This document shows, one piece after another, positions 10,521 to 19,572 of a stretch of 64,000 nt of DNA. A program made the translations under genes and the position numbers. The stretch comes from Campylobacter sp. MIT 97-5078. GTDB taxonomy: Bacteria > Campylobacterota > Campylobacteria > Campylobacterales > Campylobacteraceae. The stretch is taken from positions 90,290 to 154,289 of the forward strand of contig NZ_QHLK01000002.1 in NCBI RefSeq assembly GCF_006864455.1. Direction: 5' to 3'. Position 1 is the first letter of the stretch; each line of letters starts with the position of its first letter. Under the pieces are notes generated by a model that saw nothing but the letters and a program-made list of their open reading frames with translations, had not been told where the DNA came from and ran no database searches.

Positions 10521-11051
10521 TCAATAAGCTTTCAAAACAAGAAAATCAAGATAAATCACGACTTTAAGTCCTTTTTTATCTTGATCTTTTACAAGATTTA
10601 AACCCTTTAAACCAATATTTATTTGCTCTAAAGCCTTTAAAAACTGCATAGCTTTCATAAATTCAGCCTCAAATTTAAGCTCAAGTTCATGACTTATAAA
10701 ATACTCTTTTTCTATTTTTTTATCTTTGATAGAATTAAAATGTATGTGCTTGGCATTGGCAAGTTTATAAAGCTCATCAAGTTGCTTTTGATAGGGAACT
10801 TTAAAATTTAAAAGTGTTTTTTCAAGCTCATTAAGATTAAGTTTTTGTTCTTCTTTGAGTAAAGAAAGTTTTAGAATTTGTCTTTGTTCGTTTGAAAAGC
10901 GTTCTAAATTTTGTGGATCATAATACCAAAAACTCAATATTTGAGCTAATTTTAAGCCTAAAAATACACCCAAAAGCAAACTTATAATACCAAGAAGAAT
11001 TTTTTCTCTTAAGCTTAATCTATCAAGATAAAAGCCCAACTTCTCACTCAT
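10521..11051 (-). CDS. Bitopic coiled-coil membrane protein, PilO-like by topology
   Basis: The 176-residue product has a short cytoplasmic N-terminus, one membrane helix (about residues 18-40, ILLGIISLLLGVFLGLKLAQIL), a Glu/Lys/Leu-rich coiled coil (about 50-100), and a C-terminal mixed domain (about 110-176). PilO and GspM, inner-membrane assembly proteins of type IV pili and type II secretion, share this architecture. The upstream gene has a PilN-like second half, and the two frames overlap by 8 bases. In C. jejuni I recall this pair downstream of era as hypothetical membrane/periplasmic proteins. No sequence motif proves the pilus link, so it rests on topology, pairing, and the presence of pseudopilin genes about 9 kb away. 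Confidence 0.6.
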   Translation of the reverse strand: MSEKLGFYLDRLSLREKILLGIISLLLGVFLGLKLAQILSFWYYDPQNLERFSNEQRQILKLSLLKEEQKLNLNELEKTLLNFKVPYQKQLDELYKLANAKHIHFNSIKDKKIEKEYFISHELELKFEAEFMKAMQFLKALEQINIGLKGLNLVKDQDKKGLKVVIYLDFLVLKAY

Positions 11052-12210
11052 CTTTTATCCTTAAATGCAACTCATGTATATCATCTTTGCTTATTTTTTG
11101 CTTGAGTATAAAATCATCATTGTTATAAAGTTTTTCAAATTTGTTCTCATTACCTTGCGTAACGATTTTAACTAAGTTTTCATTTTCAAGCTCTAAACTT
11201 ATGATTTTTATATCATTTTCATCTAAAAAAGCAAAGAGCTTGCTAAGAGTATAAAGAGGGCTTGTGATCGTGCTAGCAAGCTCTGATTCTAAGCTTTTGA
11301 TTAAATTTTGCTTTTGCTCAAGTTTTAAATTTATGCTTTGAGTAAGCTCTTCAAGCTCGTTTAATGAAGGTTGATCGACTTGCTTGTGAAAGTCTGTCTT
11401 AAGCGTGTGGTGTGTAAGATAAGCATGGATTAAACCACCACAAAAGCTTAGCACAAAAGCAAATGAAAAACTCAAAACCAAGCCTTTTAAAGCACTAAAT
11501 GAGCTTTGTTTTGTATTTCTTAAAAAATTAGCTTGGGGTTGATTTTGCTCTATCTCAAGTTTTGCAAGCTTTTTGTAAAGCTCATCTTGCTCTGTTGCAT
11601 CTTTATAAATTTGTATAAAAAGCTTATTTTGAAGTATTTTACTAAGATTAAAATGATCATTGATAATCAAAAGTGTTTGGCTTTGATACTGCTTTAAAAG
11701 CGTCTCACATTTGGCTTGAGTGAGTAAAATTTCTATAAAAAATTTTTCTTGTTCTTGAGTATTTTTATTTTTAAAAACATTAAGGCAAAGTTTGGGGATA
11801 TTTTTGCAATACAAAAGTTCATCTTGCTTAAAAAAGGCGATAAAAGCATACTTATCTTGTAAAACAAGCACTGCAAATGTTTGGTTTAAATCCACATACA
11901 GGTTTTGCAAATTTCTTAAAATCACAGCTTCACTTAAGGCAAAATCTTCTTTTGTGTATAAATTTTCAAAAAGAGTTAAAAAGATATGCACCCTTTCTTT
12001 ACTTTTGATAAAGCTCATCACATAGCTTAGATTTTCTTGTATATCAAATTCGGCTAAAGCCCTTTCAAACAAGCTTTCTTCATCGATATTTTCGAGCTTA
12101 TCAAGCCTGAAATTGGTGTATAAAATATCTTGAAACGCGACAATTTGTATTTTTATGTCTTGGGTTTTAAAGGGCTTAAAGTTCAAGAATTTGCTTAAGA
12201 AAGTCTTCAT
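11044..12210 (-). CDS. Membrane protein with cytoplasmic N-domain and periplasmic coiled coil, PilM/PilN-like by layout
   Basis: The 388 residues split into a soluble N-terminal part of about 240 residues, one strong membrane helix (about 245-267, LKGLVLSFSFAFVLSFCGGLI), a coiled coil (about 280-320, ELEELTQSINLKLEQKQNLI), and a C-terminal mixed alpha/beta segment ending IHELHLRIKDE. The second half is laid out like PilN/GspL, with the N-terminal domain in the position of PilM or GspL-cyto. I see no clear actin-fold ATP-binding motif there. The start lies inside the end of era (35-base overlap) and the end overlaps the PilO-like gene, so the three are one transcription unit. The function is unproven; a role in the transformation machinery is an inference. 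Confidence 0.6.
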   Translation of the reverse strand: MKTFLSKFLNFKPFKTQDIKIQIVAFQDILYTNFRLDKLENIDEESLFERALAEFDIQENLSYVMSFIKSKERVHIFLTLFENLYTKEDFALSEAVILRNLQNLYVDLNQTFAVLVLQDKYAFIAFFKQDELLYCKNIPKLCLNVFKNKNTQEQEKFFIEILLTQAKCETLLKQYQSQTLLIINDHFNLSKILQNKLFIQIYKDATEQDELYKKLAKLEIEQNQPQANFLRNTKQSSFSALKGLVLSFSFAFVLSFCGGLIHAYLTHHTLKTDFHKQVDQPSLNELEELTQSINLKLEQKQNLIKSLESELASTITSPLYTLSKLFAFLDENDIKIISLELENENLVKIVTQGNENKFEKLYNNDDFILKQKISKDDIHELHLRIKDE

Positions 12211-13045
12211 CTTTATCCCAATTTTTTTTCACTTGCACGAAAAGATTTAGCATAAGCTTTTTTTGGGCAAATTTTTCTATCCTTATCCTTGCGTTTTTGC
12301 CAAGTCTTTTTAAAGCTGTAGCGTTTTTGCCAATAATCATAGCTTTATGGTTATGGCTTGAAGTGATGATGTTTGCGTCAATAAAAAGTATATGTTCTTT
12401 TGCCTCAAAACGTGAAATTTCAAGCTCACATTGATAAGGAAGCTCATCACTAAAGCTCTGAAAAATCGCTTCAAGTATAAAATCCTTATAAATGTCCTTT
12501 TCTTTTGCACTGCTTAAGAGTTCGCTATCATAGTAGTGTGGGTGTTCAGGTAAGAATTTAACTACAGCATCAAGTAAAGCTTTTTTGGCACTTTTTTGCT
12601 TACTTGAGTAGGGAAGCAAAGTCTTAAAATGCTCGCTTAAGCTTGAATACTCATTCATCTTTGTAAGCAAATACGCATTATCCACCAAATCAACCTTATT
12701 TAAAATCACGATATGTGGAACTTTGCAAGCCAAGCTTAAAAAGTCTTTGTATTCACTTAAATCATCTTTAACGCTTGCTACAAAAAACACAAGATCAGCC
12801 CCTTCTATGCTTTTAAGAGCGATTTCTACGAGTTTTTGATTAAAAATTTTTTGGCTTTTGTGAAGTCCGGGTGTATCGATGAAAATGAGTTGATTGTTTT
12901 CATGCATGATAATGGCATTGATTTTGCGACGCGTGGCATTTCTTTTATGAGAAATGATAGTGAGATTTTCACCTAGCAAGGAATTGATCATCGAGCTTTT
13001 GCCAGCATTTGTTCGCCCGATGACACTTATAAAACCACTTCTCAC
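12176..13045 (-). CDS. era: GTPase Era, 16S rRNA assembly factor
   Basis: Era is a membrane-associated GTPase that binds the 3' end of 16S rRNA during 30S maturation. The 289 residues start with the G1 loop GRTNAGKSSM (about 8-17), then the effector segment RRKINAI, G3 DTPG in FIDTPGLH, and G4 NKVD in VILNKVDLVD. A C-terminal KH domain (about 200-289) includes IIGKNATALKRLGKNARIRIE. The usual GRPNAGKST has Thr and Ser substitutions here. The start is a GTG that overlaps the hslU stop (GTGA), which argues for translational coupling and makes an internal ATG unlikely. It lies in the order rplI-hslV-hslU-era seen in C. jejuni. Confidence 0.95.
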   Translation of the reverse strand: MRSGFISVIGRTNAGKSSMINSLLGENLTIISHKRNATRRKINAIIMHENNQLIFIDTPGLHKSQKIFNQKLVEIALKSIEGADLVFFVASVKDDLSEYKDFLSLACKVPHIVILNKVDLVDNAYLLTKMNEYSSLSEHFKTLLPYSSKQKSAKKALLDAVVKFLPEHPHYYDSELLSSAKEKDIYKDFILEAIFQSFSDELPYQCELEISRFEAKEHILFIDANIITSSHNHKAMIIGKNATALKRLGKNARIRIEKFAQKKLMLNLFVQVKKNWDKDEDFLKQILEL

Positions 13046-14361
13046 AATATATATCTTGCCAAATCTTTATCCTCTATGATAGAGCCAAGTTTTTCTTCAA
13101 CCATAGCCTCATCAATCACAAAGTTCTTACCAGCGTGTAAATCAGCCTCAAAGCTTAAATCCTCAAGGAGCTTTTCAATCACAGTGTGCAATCTTCTTGC
13201 ACCTATATCTTGCATTTGTTTATTTGCTTTGCTTGTGATTTGTGCGATTTTGTGAATGGCTTCGTCTTTAAATTCAAGTTTTACTTTTTCAGTAGCTAAA
13301 AGCTGTTTGTATTGTTTAAGAAGCGAATTTTTAGGGCGAGTAAGTATGGCATAAAGTGCCTTATCATCAAGGCTGTCAAGTTCTACTCTTAAAGGAAAAC
13401 GTCCTTGAAGTTCTGGGATTAAATCGCTTGGCTTACTTAAGTGAAAAGCTCCAGCTGTTATGAAAAGTATGTGATCGGTTTTAAGCGTGCCGATTTTTGT
13501 TTGCACGCTTGAGCCTTCTACTATAGGTAGCAAATCCCTTTGCACACCCTCTTTGCTTGGATCTTGTCTGCTTGAGTTTGCACTTGAAACAGCGACTTTA
13601 TCGATCTCATCGATAAAGATAATGCCTTCATTTTCAGCCCTTTTTAAAGCCTCGCTTTTAATGCTTTCCATATCTAAAATTTTCTCGCTTGCTTCGTTTT
13701 GAAGAGCATTTTTGGCATCTTTTATCTTCATTTCTTTTTTGACTTTTTTGCTTCCAACGCCTATAACTTTTACTATATCTTGCATAGCTCCCATTTCAGG
13801 CGGTAAATTTGGATTAGTATCAAACATACTTTGTGAAATTTCTACTTCGATCACGCTTTCATCAAGCTTGCCATCTTTAAGCTTTGCACGCATTTTTTCA
13901 AGGCTGTTTGCGTATTCGTTTTGTTTTTCTTCGCTTATGCCTTTTGGTAGGGGCGGCAGGAGTTTTTCAAGGATTTTATTTTCTATAAATTCATCAATTT
14001 TTTCTTGATTTTTCTCTCTTTGTTCGTTTTTAACTAAAGTTAAAGCTGCATTTGCTAAGTCTCTTACCATGCTTTCTACATCACGTCCTACAAAGCCAAC
14101 TTCAGTGTATTTGCTCGCTTCAACCTTGACAAAAGGAAAGCCCATCATCTTAGCCAATCTCCTTGCGATCTCAGTTTTTCCAACACCAGTTGAGCCTATC
14201 ATCAAGATATTTTTAGGGGTGATATCTTCTTGAAGTTCTTTAGAAAGCTTCATTCTTCGGTAACGATTTCTTAAGGCTATGGCTATGATTTTCTTGGCGT
14301 TTTTTTGTCCTATAACATAATCATCTAAAAATTCAACGATTTCTTTTGGAGTTAAATTCAT
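13042..14361 (-). CDS. hslU: HslU, ATPase subunit of the HslUV protease
   Basis: HslU is the AAA+ unfoldase that feeds substrates to the HslV peptidase in the cytoplasm. The 439 residues carry the N-terminal [17 protein letters not shown] signature, Walker A ([15 protein letters not shown], about 57-71), the pore loop GYVG-type element as GFVGRD, and Walker B ([11 protein letters not shown]). Sensor and arginine-finger regions follow ([12 protein letters not shown]), with [18 protein letters not shown] near the end and the HslV-docking tail ending ARYIL. It overlaps hslV upstream by 4 bases and era downstream by 4 bases. The I domain between the Walker boxes is present and of ordinary size. 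Confidence 0.97.
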   Translation of the reverse strand: MNLTPKEIVEFLDDYVIGQKNAKKIIAIALRNRYRRMKLSKELQEDITPKNILMIGSTGVGKTEIARRLAKMMGFPFVKVEASKYTEVGFVGRDVESMVRDLANAALTLVKNEQREKNQEKIDEFIENKILEKLLPPLPKGISEEKQNEYANSLEKMRAKLKDGKLDESVIEVEISQSMFDTNPNLPPEMGAMQDIVKVIGVGSKKVKKEMKIKDAKNALQNEASEKILDMESIKSEALKRAENEGIIFIDEIDKVAVSSANSSRQDPSKEGVQRDLLPIVEGSSVQTKIGTLKTDHILFITAGAFHLSKPSDLIPELQGRFPLRVELDSLDDKALYAILTRPKNSLLKQYKQLLATEKVKLEFKDEAIHKIAQITSKANKQMQDIGARRLHTVIEKLLEDLSFEADLHAGKNFVIDEAMVEEKLGSIIEDKDLARYIL

Positions 14362-14903
14362 TTTTCTGTATCCTTTATGCTATAAGTTTTTATGTTTGTA
14401 TTTGTATATATGCAAAGCTCGCCTGCAATTTGTAGGCTATCTTTTACCAGTACTTCTTCATCTAACTCTGTGTGTTTAGCTAAGGCTCTAGCTGCACTAA
14501 GGGCGAAATTTCCGCCACTTCCTATGGCTGCGATTTGCCCATCTTCTGGTTCAACCACATCACCTGTGCCAGAAAGCAAAAAGATATGTTCTCTATCAAG
14601 CACAAGCATCATAGCTTCAAGCTTTCTTAGGTATTTGTCTTTTCGCCATTCTTTAGAAAAATCGATCGCAGCCTTAAGTAAATCACCCTTTGAAGCACTG
14701 AGTAAATTTTCAAACATATCAAAAAGATTAAAAGCATCAGCTGTGCTTCCTGCAAAGCCGGCTAAAACCTTGCCGTTATTGAGTTTGCGAATTTTTACAG
14801 CATTGCCTTTAAGCACAGTATTGCCAAAGCTTACTTGTCCGTCCCCGCCTATGACTGATTTGTTTTTGCCCTTATAAGCGAGTATAGTTGTTGCGTGAAA
14901 CAT
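14358..14903 (-). CDS. hslV: HslV, peptidase subunit of the HslUV protease
   Basis: HslV is the proteasome-like threonine peptidase of the HslUV complex. The 181-residue product reads [12 protein letters not shown], so removal of a short leader exposes the catalytic Thr of the TT pair. [17 protein letters not shown] and [10 protein letters not shown] are family signatures, and [12 protein letters not shown] and [16 protein letters not shown] lie in the second half. The start overlaps the last base of the rplI stop and the end overlaps hslU by four bases, giving a tight rplI-hslV-hslU-era operon. Length and residues are all ordinary. Confidence 0.97.
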   Translation of the reverse strand: MFHATTILAYKGKNKSVIGGDGQVSFGNTVLKGNAVKIRKLNNGKVLAGFAGSTADAFNLFDMFENLLSASKGDLLKAAIDFSKEWRKDKYLRKLEAMMLVLDREHIFLLSGTGDVVEPEDGQIAAIGSGGNFALSAARALAKHTELDEEVLVKDSLQIAGELCIYTNTNIKTYSIKDTEK

Positions 14904-15346
14904 TACTCAGCCTTTACTTCAAGCTTAAAGCTTGCATGTATAGCGTGTCCTAGCTTAACGCCAATCTCATGCAAACCAAGCGTTTTTATAGTTTCACATT
15001 CTAAACTTTTTTTATCAAGCTCAAAACCGCATTGTTCTTTTAAAGCTATAGCAATCTCATCTTTTGTAACCCCGCCAAAAAGCGAGCCATTCGCACCGAC
15101 TGGCTTTTTGATCTCTAAGCTTACTTTGGCTAATTCACTTTTAAGTTTTTCTAAATTTGCAAGCTCAAAACGCAAATTCTCAGCCTTTTTTCTTTGTTCG
15201 GCATCAAACTGCTTTAAAACTTGATTTGTTGCAGCTTTAGCTAAGCCTTTAGCAATTAAAAAATTCTGTCCGTAGCCATCTTTGACTTCTTTGATCTCTC
15301 CAGCCTTACCAAGAGCTTTAACATCTTTAATGAGTAATACTTTCAT
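14903..15346 (-). CDS. rplI: 50S ribosomal protein L9
   Basis: L9 binds 23S rRNA at the base of the L1 stalk and helps keep the reading frame. The 147-residue sequence opens [20 protein letters not shown] and contains [11 protein letters not shown], the classic L9 N-terminal signature. The long central helix (about 42-75) and the C-terminal domain with [11 protein letters not shown] follow. It is the first gene of the operon rplI-hslV-hslU-era and two membrane proteins. AAGGAT lies just upstream of the ATG. The region beyond (15347-15558) is a T/A-rich spacer with no ORF. Confidence 0.97.
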   Translation of the reverse strand: MKVLLIKDVKALGKAGEIKEVKDGYGQNFLIAKGLAKAATNQVLKQFDAEQRKKAENLRFELANLEKLKSELAKVSLEIKKPVGANGSLFGGVTKDEIAIALKEQCGFELDKKSLECETIKTLGLHEIGVKLGHAIHASFKLEVKAE

Positions 15347-15529
15347 TGCTTATCCTTTTTTTGAAAACAAATATTTTAACATTTTTATGTTTAATCTTGG
15401 TTTTAAAAGCTGAAAATTTGGAATTTAATAATGTAATAAAATCAAAGCAGTTTTTGCGTGTAAAGTCTCTAAATTGATTTCACAAAAATATAATTTTGTT
15501 TTTTAAAATACATAAAAATATTTTTCATA

Positions 15530-15555
15530 AATAATGCCTTAAAAAAAGCATTATT
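15530..15555 (-). terminator. Probable intrinsic terminator after tcuB
   Basis: A perfect 8-bp inverted repeat (AATAATGC / GCATTATT) with a 10-base A/T loop begins four bases past the tcuB stop. On the minus strand it is followed by a loosely T-rich stretch rather than a clean T-run, so efficiency is uncertain. It fits the end of the tcuCAB operon. Confidence 0.5.
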
Positions 15556-15558
15556 ATA

Positions 15559-16626
15559 TCAAATTTCTTCTTCGCTATTATATTTTAAAAGTGCAATAAA
15601 ACGATAAAACATATGCACAAATTTAGAATAAGGTGCCATGATAAAAAAAGCCAAAACACAACTTAAATGCAACCAAAGCATATAAGGCAATAAAGAGTTT
15701 TGCTTCAAACACATAAGTAAAAGTCCTGTAAAACTTACTAAAAAAAGCATGAAAATAAAGACATAATCCATCCCTACACTTTGATCATCTACTATGTTTT
15801 TATCTGCTATACATTTTAAAACAAAAAGTCCCAAAGTGCCTATGCAAAGCATAATACCTCCTATGACCCCAAAAATTTTAGGAAGTTGGGCAAAATCATA
15901 AGGGGCTGCTAAATTTAAAAAATGATGATAAAATGCTCCTAAGCATGTGGCTATAAAGCAAAATAAAAAACCATAAGCAGTAAAATGATGAAATATTTTT
16001 CTTACGCTAGAACGCTTTTCATTAGGATAAGTACAACCCTCGTTTTTATGCCCACCTAGATATTTAAGACTTAGAGCATCTTTTAAGCTTTTTATAAAAA
16101 CAGCAATATTAAGATTTTTTAATTTTATAGCATGGTAGAATTTTGCTACACTGCCCGCCAAAGCTAAAACCATCAAAAGCACAACTATGCCAAAAACACT
16201 CACCATATAATCATAAGAAACAATAGCAAAGAAATCTCCTTGAGTGTTTTCACCTTTATAAACACTAGCACTCCAAAATCCAAAAAATAAGGAAAAGATC
16301 AAAATAGCACTACTTAAAACTGCATTTTTCCTAAAAGCTAAGCCTAAAAAATTAGGAAAAGCGTATTTTTCATAACTGTATTGTCTAAGAGCTGCAAATT
16401 GTTTAGGAATAGAAACGTTAAATTCATGCGGTGGAGCGTATTGACAATCATAAAAACATTCAGAACATTGATGGCATAAATTAGCCAAATAATCCATATC
16501 TTTTAAGGAAAATTCACGCTTTTTTTCCATAGCTGGAAACACTGCACAAAGCCCCTCGCAATAGCGGCAAGAATTGCATATAATACAAGATTTATGCACT
16601 TCTTCATAATTTTTTGTAATTTTCAT
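15559..16626 (-). CDS. tcuB: TcuB/CitB-type membrane electron-transfer protein
   Basis: TcuB reoxidises the flavin of TcuA and passes electrons to the quinone pool during tricarballylate oxidation. The 355 residues start with two cysteine-rich ferredoxin-like clusters (about 13-30, CIICNSCRYCEGLCAVFP; about 51-66, CHQCSECFYDCQYAPP). About six membrane helices follow (about 105-125, 140-160, 215-235, 250-270, 285-305, 315-335), with conserved-looking His residues in HHFTAYG and WLHLSC that may hold haem. The ATG overlaps the tcuA stop by four bases (ATGA). I do not recall this operon from C. jejuni. The exact substrate of the pair is inferred from family, not shown. Confidence 0.88.
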   Translation of the reverse strand: MKITKNYEEVHKSCIICNSCRYCEGLCAVFPAMEKKREFSLKDMDYLANLCHQCSECFYDCQYAPPHEFNVSIPKQFAALRQYSYEKYAFPNFLGLAFRKNAVLSSAILIFSLFFGFWSASVYKGENTQGDFFAIVSYDYMVSVFGIVVLLMVLALAGSVAKFYHAIKLKNLNIAVFIKSLKDALSLKYLGGHKNEGCTYPNEKRSSVRKIFHHFTAYGFLFCFIATCLGAFYHHFLNLAAPYDFAQLPKIFGVIGGIMLCIGTLGLFVLKCIADKNIVDDQSVGMDYVFIFMLFLVSFTGLLLMCLKQNSLLPYMLWLHLSCVLAFFIMAPYSKFVHMFYRFIALLKYNSEEEI

Positions 16627-18023
16627 TTCATATCCTTTACTAACTCAAATGCATTTTCGCCGGCTAAACGTCCAAAAACACTTCCTATACTCATACCAAA
16701 GCCTGCAACATAGCCTTGGGTTAAAATATTTCCTGCCATGATTTCACCGGCTGCAAAGATATTTTTAAAAAGCTCTCCATTTTCTTGATACACCCTTGCA
16801 TTTTTATCCACTTTCACCCCCATATAGGTAAAAGTAACTCCTGGACGTAAAGGATAACAATAAAACGGCGGAGTGTCTATTTTTAAAGCCCAATGCGTTT
16901 TTTCTATTTTTAAACCTTGAGTGTGGCAATTATCTAGTATAGTATGATCAAATTCTCCTTCTACAACACTTTGATTATATTCATCTATAGTTATTTTTAA
17001 AGCCTTTGGATCTAAGTTTATCTTAAAGGCTAATTCTTCAATAGAATTTGCCACTATAGGTTCAAAAAGTGAGGGCATGTAACATTTTTGCACTTTAGAA
17101 TCGGTTATAGAATAAGCAATTTGATCCTCTTCATTTGCCACCAAACGCCCCCAAATTGCATAACGTTTTGGCCAAAAATCCTCACCCTCATCATAAAATC
17201 TTTGTGCTTTTTTATTCACCACTATACCTAAGGATACGCAATCTACCCTTGAAGCAATGCCCCCATCGTATTTTGGAGTCCTTGCATCGATAGCAACCAT
17301 ATGCCCTTGAGTGGGATCACCTATGATTTGTGCACGATTTTTCTGTAAAGCTTTTAGCATTTTACCTTGATTAAAACGAGTCCCACGAATGATGAAATTT
17401 CTTGCTTTTTCTCCCCAAGCTTTTTCAAGCCATTCCAAATTAGACTCAAAGCCTCCACTTGCAATAATCACAGCCTTAGATTTAAATTTCACTTCTCGTT
17501 TTTGCTTCTTATCGAAAACTAAAATTTCCTTACAAATTCCTTTGTCTATGATTAAATCCAAAGCTTCAAATTCATAAAAAATTTCAACACCTAAATTTAT
17601 TGCGGCATTAAAATAAGCATTAATCAAAGATTTTCCACCCCCTAAGAAAAAAGCATTTGTGCGTCCTAGGTGCAAAGTTCCACGCATAGAAGGTTGAAAA
17701 CGCACTCCATGTTTTTTGGCAAATTCCACTGCTTTAGGCGTATGAGAGATGACAAAACGAGCATATTCTTCATTGGTTTGTCCCTTGGTTACTTTAAAAA
17801 CATCTTCAAAAAACTCATCTTCGCTATAAGTTTTAACCAAGACGTCTGTAGGTGCATCATGCATAGAGCGTAAATTTCTAGTATGTTGGGAGTTTCCACC
17901 ACGCCATTCCTTTGGAGAACTTTCTAAAAGTGCTATTTTTAACTTTGTTTTTTGGCTTGCTGTTGCTATAGCTGCACAAAGAGCCGCATTACCACCGCCT
18001 ATAACAGCTACATCAAATTCCAT
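16623..18023 (-). CDS. tcuA: TcuA/CobZ-type FAD-dependent tricarballylate dehydrogenase
   Basis: TcuA oxidises tricarballylate to cis-aconitate, which enters the TCA cycle. The 466-residue protein has an N-terminal dinucleotide-binding motif (DVAVIGGGNAALCAAIA, about 4-20), a central FAD/substrate region with AVIIASGGFESN, and the closing IFAAGEIMAGNI and GYVAGFGMSIGSVFGR motif of the fumarate-reductase/succinate-dehydrogenase flavoprotein family. I choose the ATG at 18023: it is preceded by AAAAGGAG and starts exactly where the FAD motif begins. The longer frame reaching 18059 lies inside tcuC. It follows tcuC with one base between stop and start. Related fumarate-reductase-like activity is an alternative. 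Confidence 0.9.
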   Translation of the reverse strand: MEFDVAVIGGGNAALCAAIATASQKTKLKIALLESSPKEWRGGNSQHTRNLRSMHDAPTDVLVKTYSEDEFFEDVFKVTKGQTNEEYARFVISHTPKAVEFAKKHGVRFQPSMRGTLHLGRTNAFFLGGGKSLINAYFNAAINLGVEIFYEFEALDLIIDKGICKEILVFDKKQKREVKFKSKAVIIASGGFESNLEWLEKAWGEKARNFIIRGTRFNQGKMLKALQKNRAQIIGDPTQGHMVAIDARTPKYDGGIASRVDCVSLGIVVNKKAQRFYDEGEDFWPKRYAIWGRLVANEEDQIAYSITDSKVQKCYMPSLFEPIVANSIEELAFKINLDPKALKITIDEYNQSVVEGEFDHTILDNCHTQGLKIEKTHWALKIDTPPFYCYPLRPGVTFTYMGVKVDKNARVYQENGELFKNIFAAGEIMAGNILTQGYVAGFGMSIGSVFGRLAGENAFELVKDMK

Positions 18024-18024
18024 C

Positions 18025-19317
18025 TTATTCTCCTTTTTGTTGTTTTTCATAAACCCCACCTTTTTTAAAAATAACCAAAGAAGCTATAAAAGAACAAATT
18101 GCCGCAAAAGTAAGCCAAAACGCAGGAGAAGCAGGATTGTTAGTTTTTTCTATCAAATAAGTTGAAACTGCAGGAGTAAATCCTCCAAAAATCGCTGTTG
18201 CTATAGAATAAGAAAAAGAAAAACCCATAGCTTTTACATTTTTTGGCATAATTTCTGATAATGAAACAACCATAGCTCCATTATAAGCACCAAAAATAAA
18301 ACTAAACCATAATTCAACGATAAGTAAATTTGTAAAAGATATATTATGAGTTAAAAAATTAAGCATAGGATAAGCACTGATGATTCCTAAAAAAGTGATC
18401 ACAAGTAAAATAGGTTTTCTTCCTATTTTATCGCCTATAAAGCCTGAAAGTGGCAACCAAAAAAGATTACTAAGTCCTATAATAGCAGTGATTGTAAAAC
18501 TTTCTAATTTAGTAAAATGCAAGACTTTATTAGCAAAAGTTGGAGTGTAAGAAGTAATAAAATAAAAAGTTATTGTCGTCATCATTACAAACATAATTCC
18601 AAAAACTATTATAGATATATTTTCTCTAATACTTTTGAAAATAGCTCCGAGAGTTTTTGGAGCTTGGTGAATTTTGGCTTTAAATTCAGGTGTTTCATCT
18701 AGAGTTCTCCTTATATAAAAAATGTAAGGCACGACTAAACATCCAACTATAAAAGGAATTCTCCAACCCCAAGTTTGCATAATAACATCACCCATAAGAT
18801 AATGTAAAAATACACCCAAAGCACCTGCAAAAACTGTGGCGACTTGCTGAGATCCACTTTGCCAAGAAACATAAAAACCACGTAAATTTTTTGGTGCAAT
18901 TTCTGCTAAATAAATACTTGCTCCTCCTATTTCAGCTCCAGCACTAAAACCTTGCAAAAGCCTTCCAATTACTATTATAATGGGAGCCAAAATTCCTATA
19001 CTTTCAAAACCAGGACAACAAGCTATAGTTAAGGTTCCAAGAGCCATAATACCTAAAGTTACAACAAGTCCTTTTTTTCTACCATATTTATCCATATAAG
19101 ACCCAAGAACTATAGCTCCGATGGGACGCATCAAAAAGCCTACCCCAAAAGCCATAAAACTTTGCATTAAAGAAATAAACTCATTTTGAGCAGGAAAAAA
19201 TACTTTGGCAATAAAAGCAGCATAAAAACCATAAACCGCAAAATCATACATCTCTAAAAAATTACCACTAGCAACACTAAAAATAATTCGAGCATTGCCT
19301 TTAGACCTTCTTTCCAT
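18025..19317 (-). CDS. tcuC: TcuC-type MFS tricarballylate/citrate:proton symporter
   Basis: The 430-residue protein is a 12-helix major facilitator of the metabolite:H+ symporter family. It opens with NFLEMYDFAVYGFYAAFIAKVFF, split by family pattern around the first helix, then has MRPIGAIVLGSYMDKYGRKKGL (loop 2-3 signature), LLQGFSAGAEIGGASIYLAE and IGDKIGRKPILL (loop 8-9). CitA and TcuC carry the same elements. Being first in a three-gene operon with a TcuA dehydrogenase and TcuB, it most likely imports tricarballylate or citrate. The codon use and A/T content look a little more AT-rich than the flanking ribosomal and protease genes. Upstream, to 19440, is a T-rich promoter-like spacer. 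Confidence 0.88.
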   Translation of the reverse strand: MERRSKGNARIIFSVASGNFLEMYDFAVYGFYAAFIAKVFFPAQNEFISLMQSFMAFGVGFLMRPIGAIVLGSYMDKYGRKKGLVVTLGIMALGTLTIACCPGFESIGILAPIIIVIGRLLQGFSAGAEIGGASIYLAEIAPKNLRGFYVSWQSGSQQVATVFAGALGVFLHYLMGDVIMQTWGWRIPFIVGCLVVPYIFYIRRTLDETPEFKAKIHQAPKTLGAIFKSIRENISIIVFGIMFVMMTTITFYFITSYTPTFANKVLHFTKLESFTITAIIGLSNLFWLPLSGFIGDKIGRKPILLVITFLGIISAYPMLNFLTHNISFTNLLIVELWFSFIFGAYNGAMVVSLSEIMPKNVKAMGFSFSYSIATAIFGGFTPAVSTYLIEKTNNPASPAFWLTFAAICSFIASLVIFKKGGVYEKQQKGE

Positions 19318-19440
19318 ATAGTTTCCTTTTTTTTATTCCATTATAAATCAGTTTTAGGATTTTTTAGTTCTAAAATATTCATAAAGTATTTTTTTTAAGT
19401 TTCAAAACTATACAGAAGATTTTTGCTAGGGGTATAATTT

Positions 19441-19572
19441 GTTGATAAAGACGGCAATGCGAGCTATCAACGACAAAAAATTATTCAACCAGAAACAACC
19501 GACATTCGTTATGTTTATGACTTCTCAAGATTGAACTCACAATTGACTTTGAAATTTTCAAGTCAATTCTCA
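19441..19572 (+). pseudogene. Orphan coding fragment of unknown family
   Basis: After a TAA at about 19435 the plus strand reads VDKDGNASYQRQK, IIQPETTDIRYVYDF and SRLNSQLTLKF without a start codon. It then runs into the tail of the pseudopilin gene encoded on the other strand. The composition (GC-richer, with CGA, ACC, GAC and GCG codons) is unlike random spacer and unlike its neighbours. The alternating pattern YDFSRLNSQLTLKF resembles the last strand of an outer-membrane beta barrel, but I cannot assign a family. It sits at the junction between the tcu operon and the transformation genes, so it may be debris from a rearrangement or from the insertion of the tcu genes. Confidence 0.35.
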
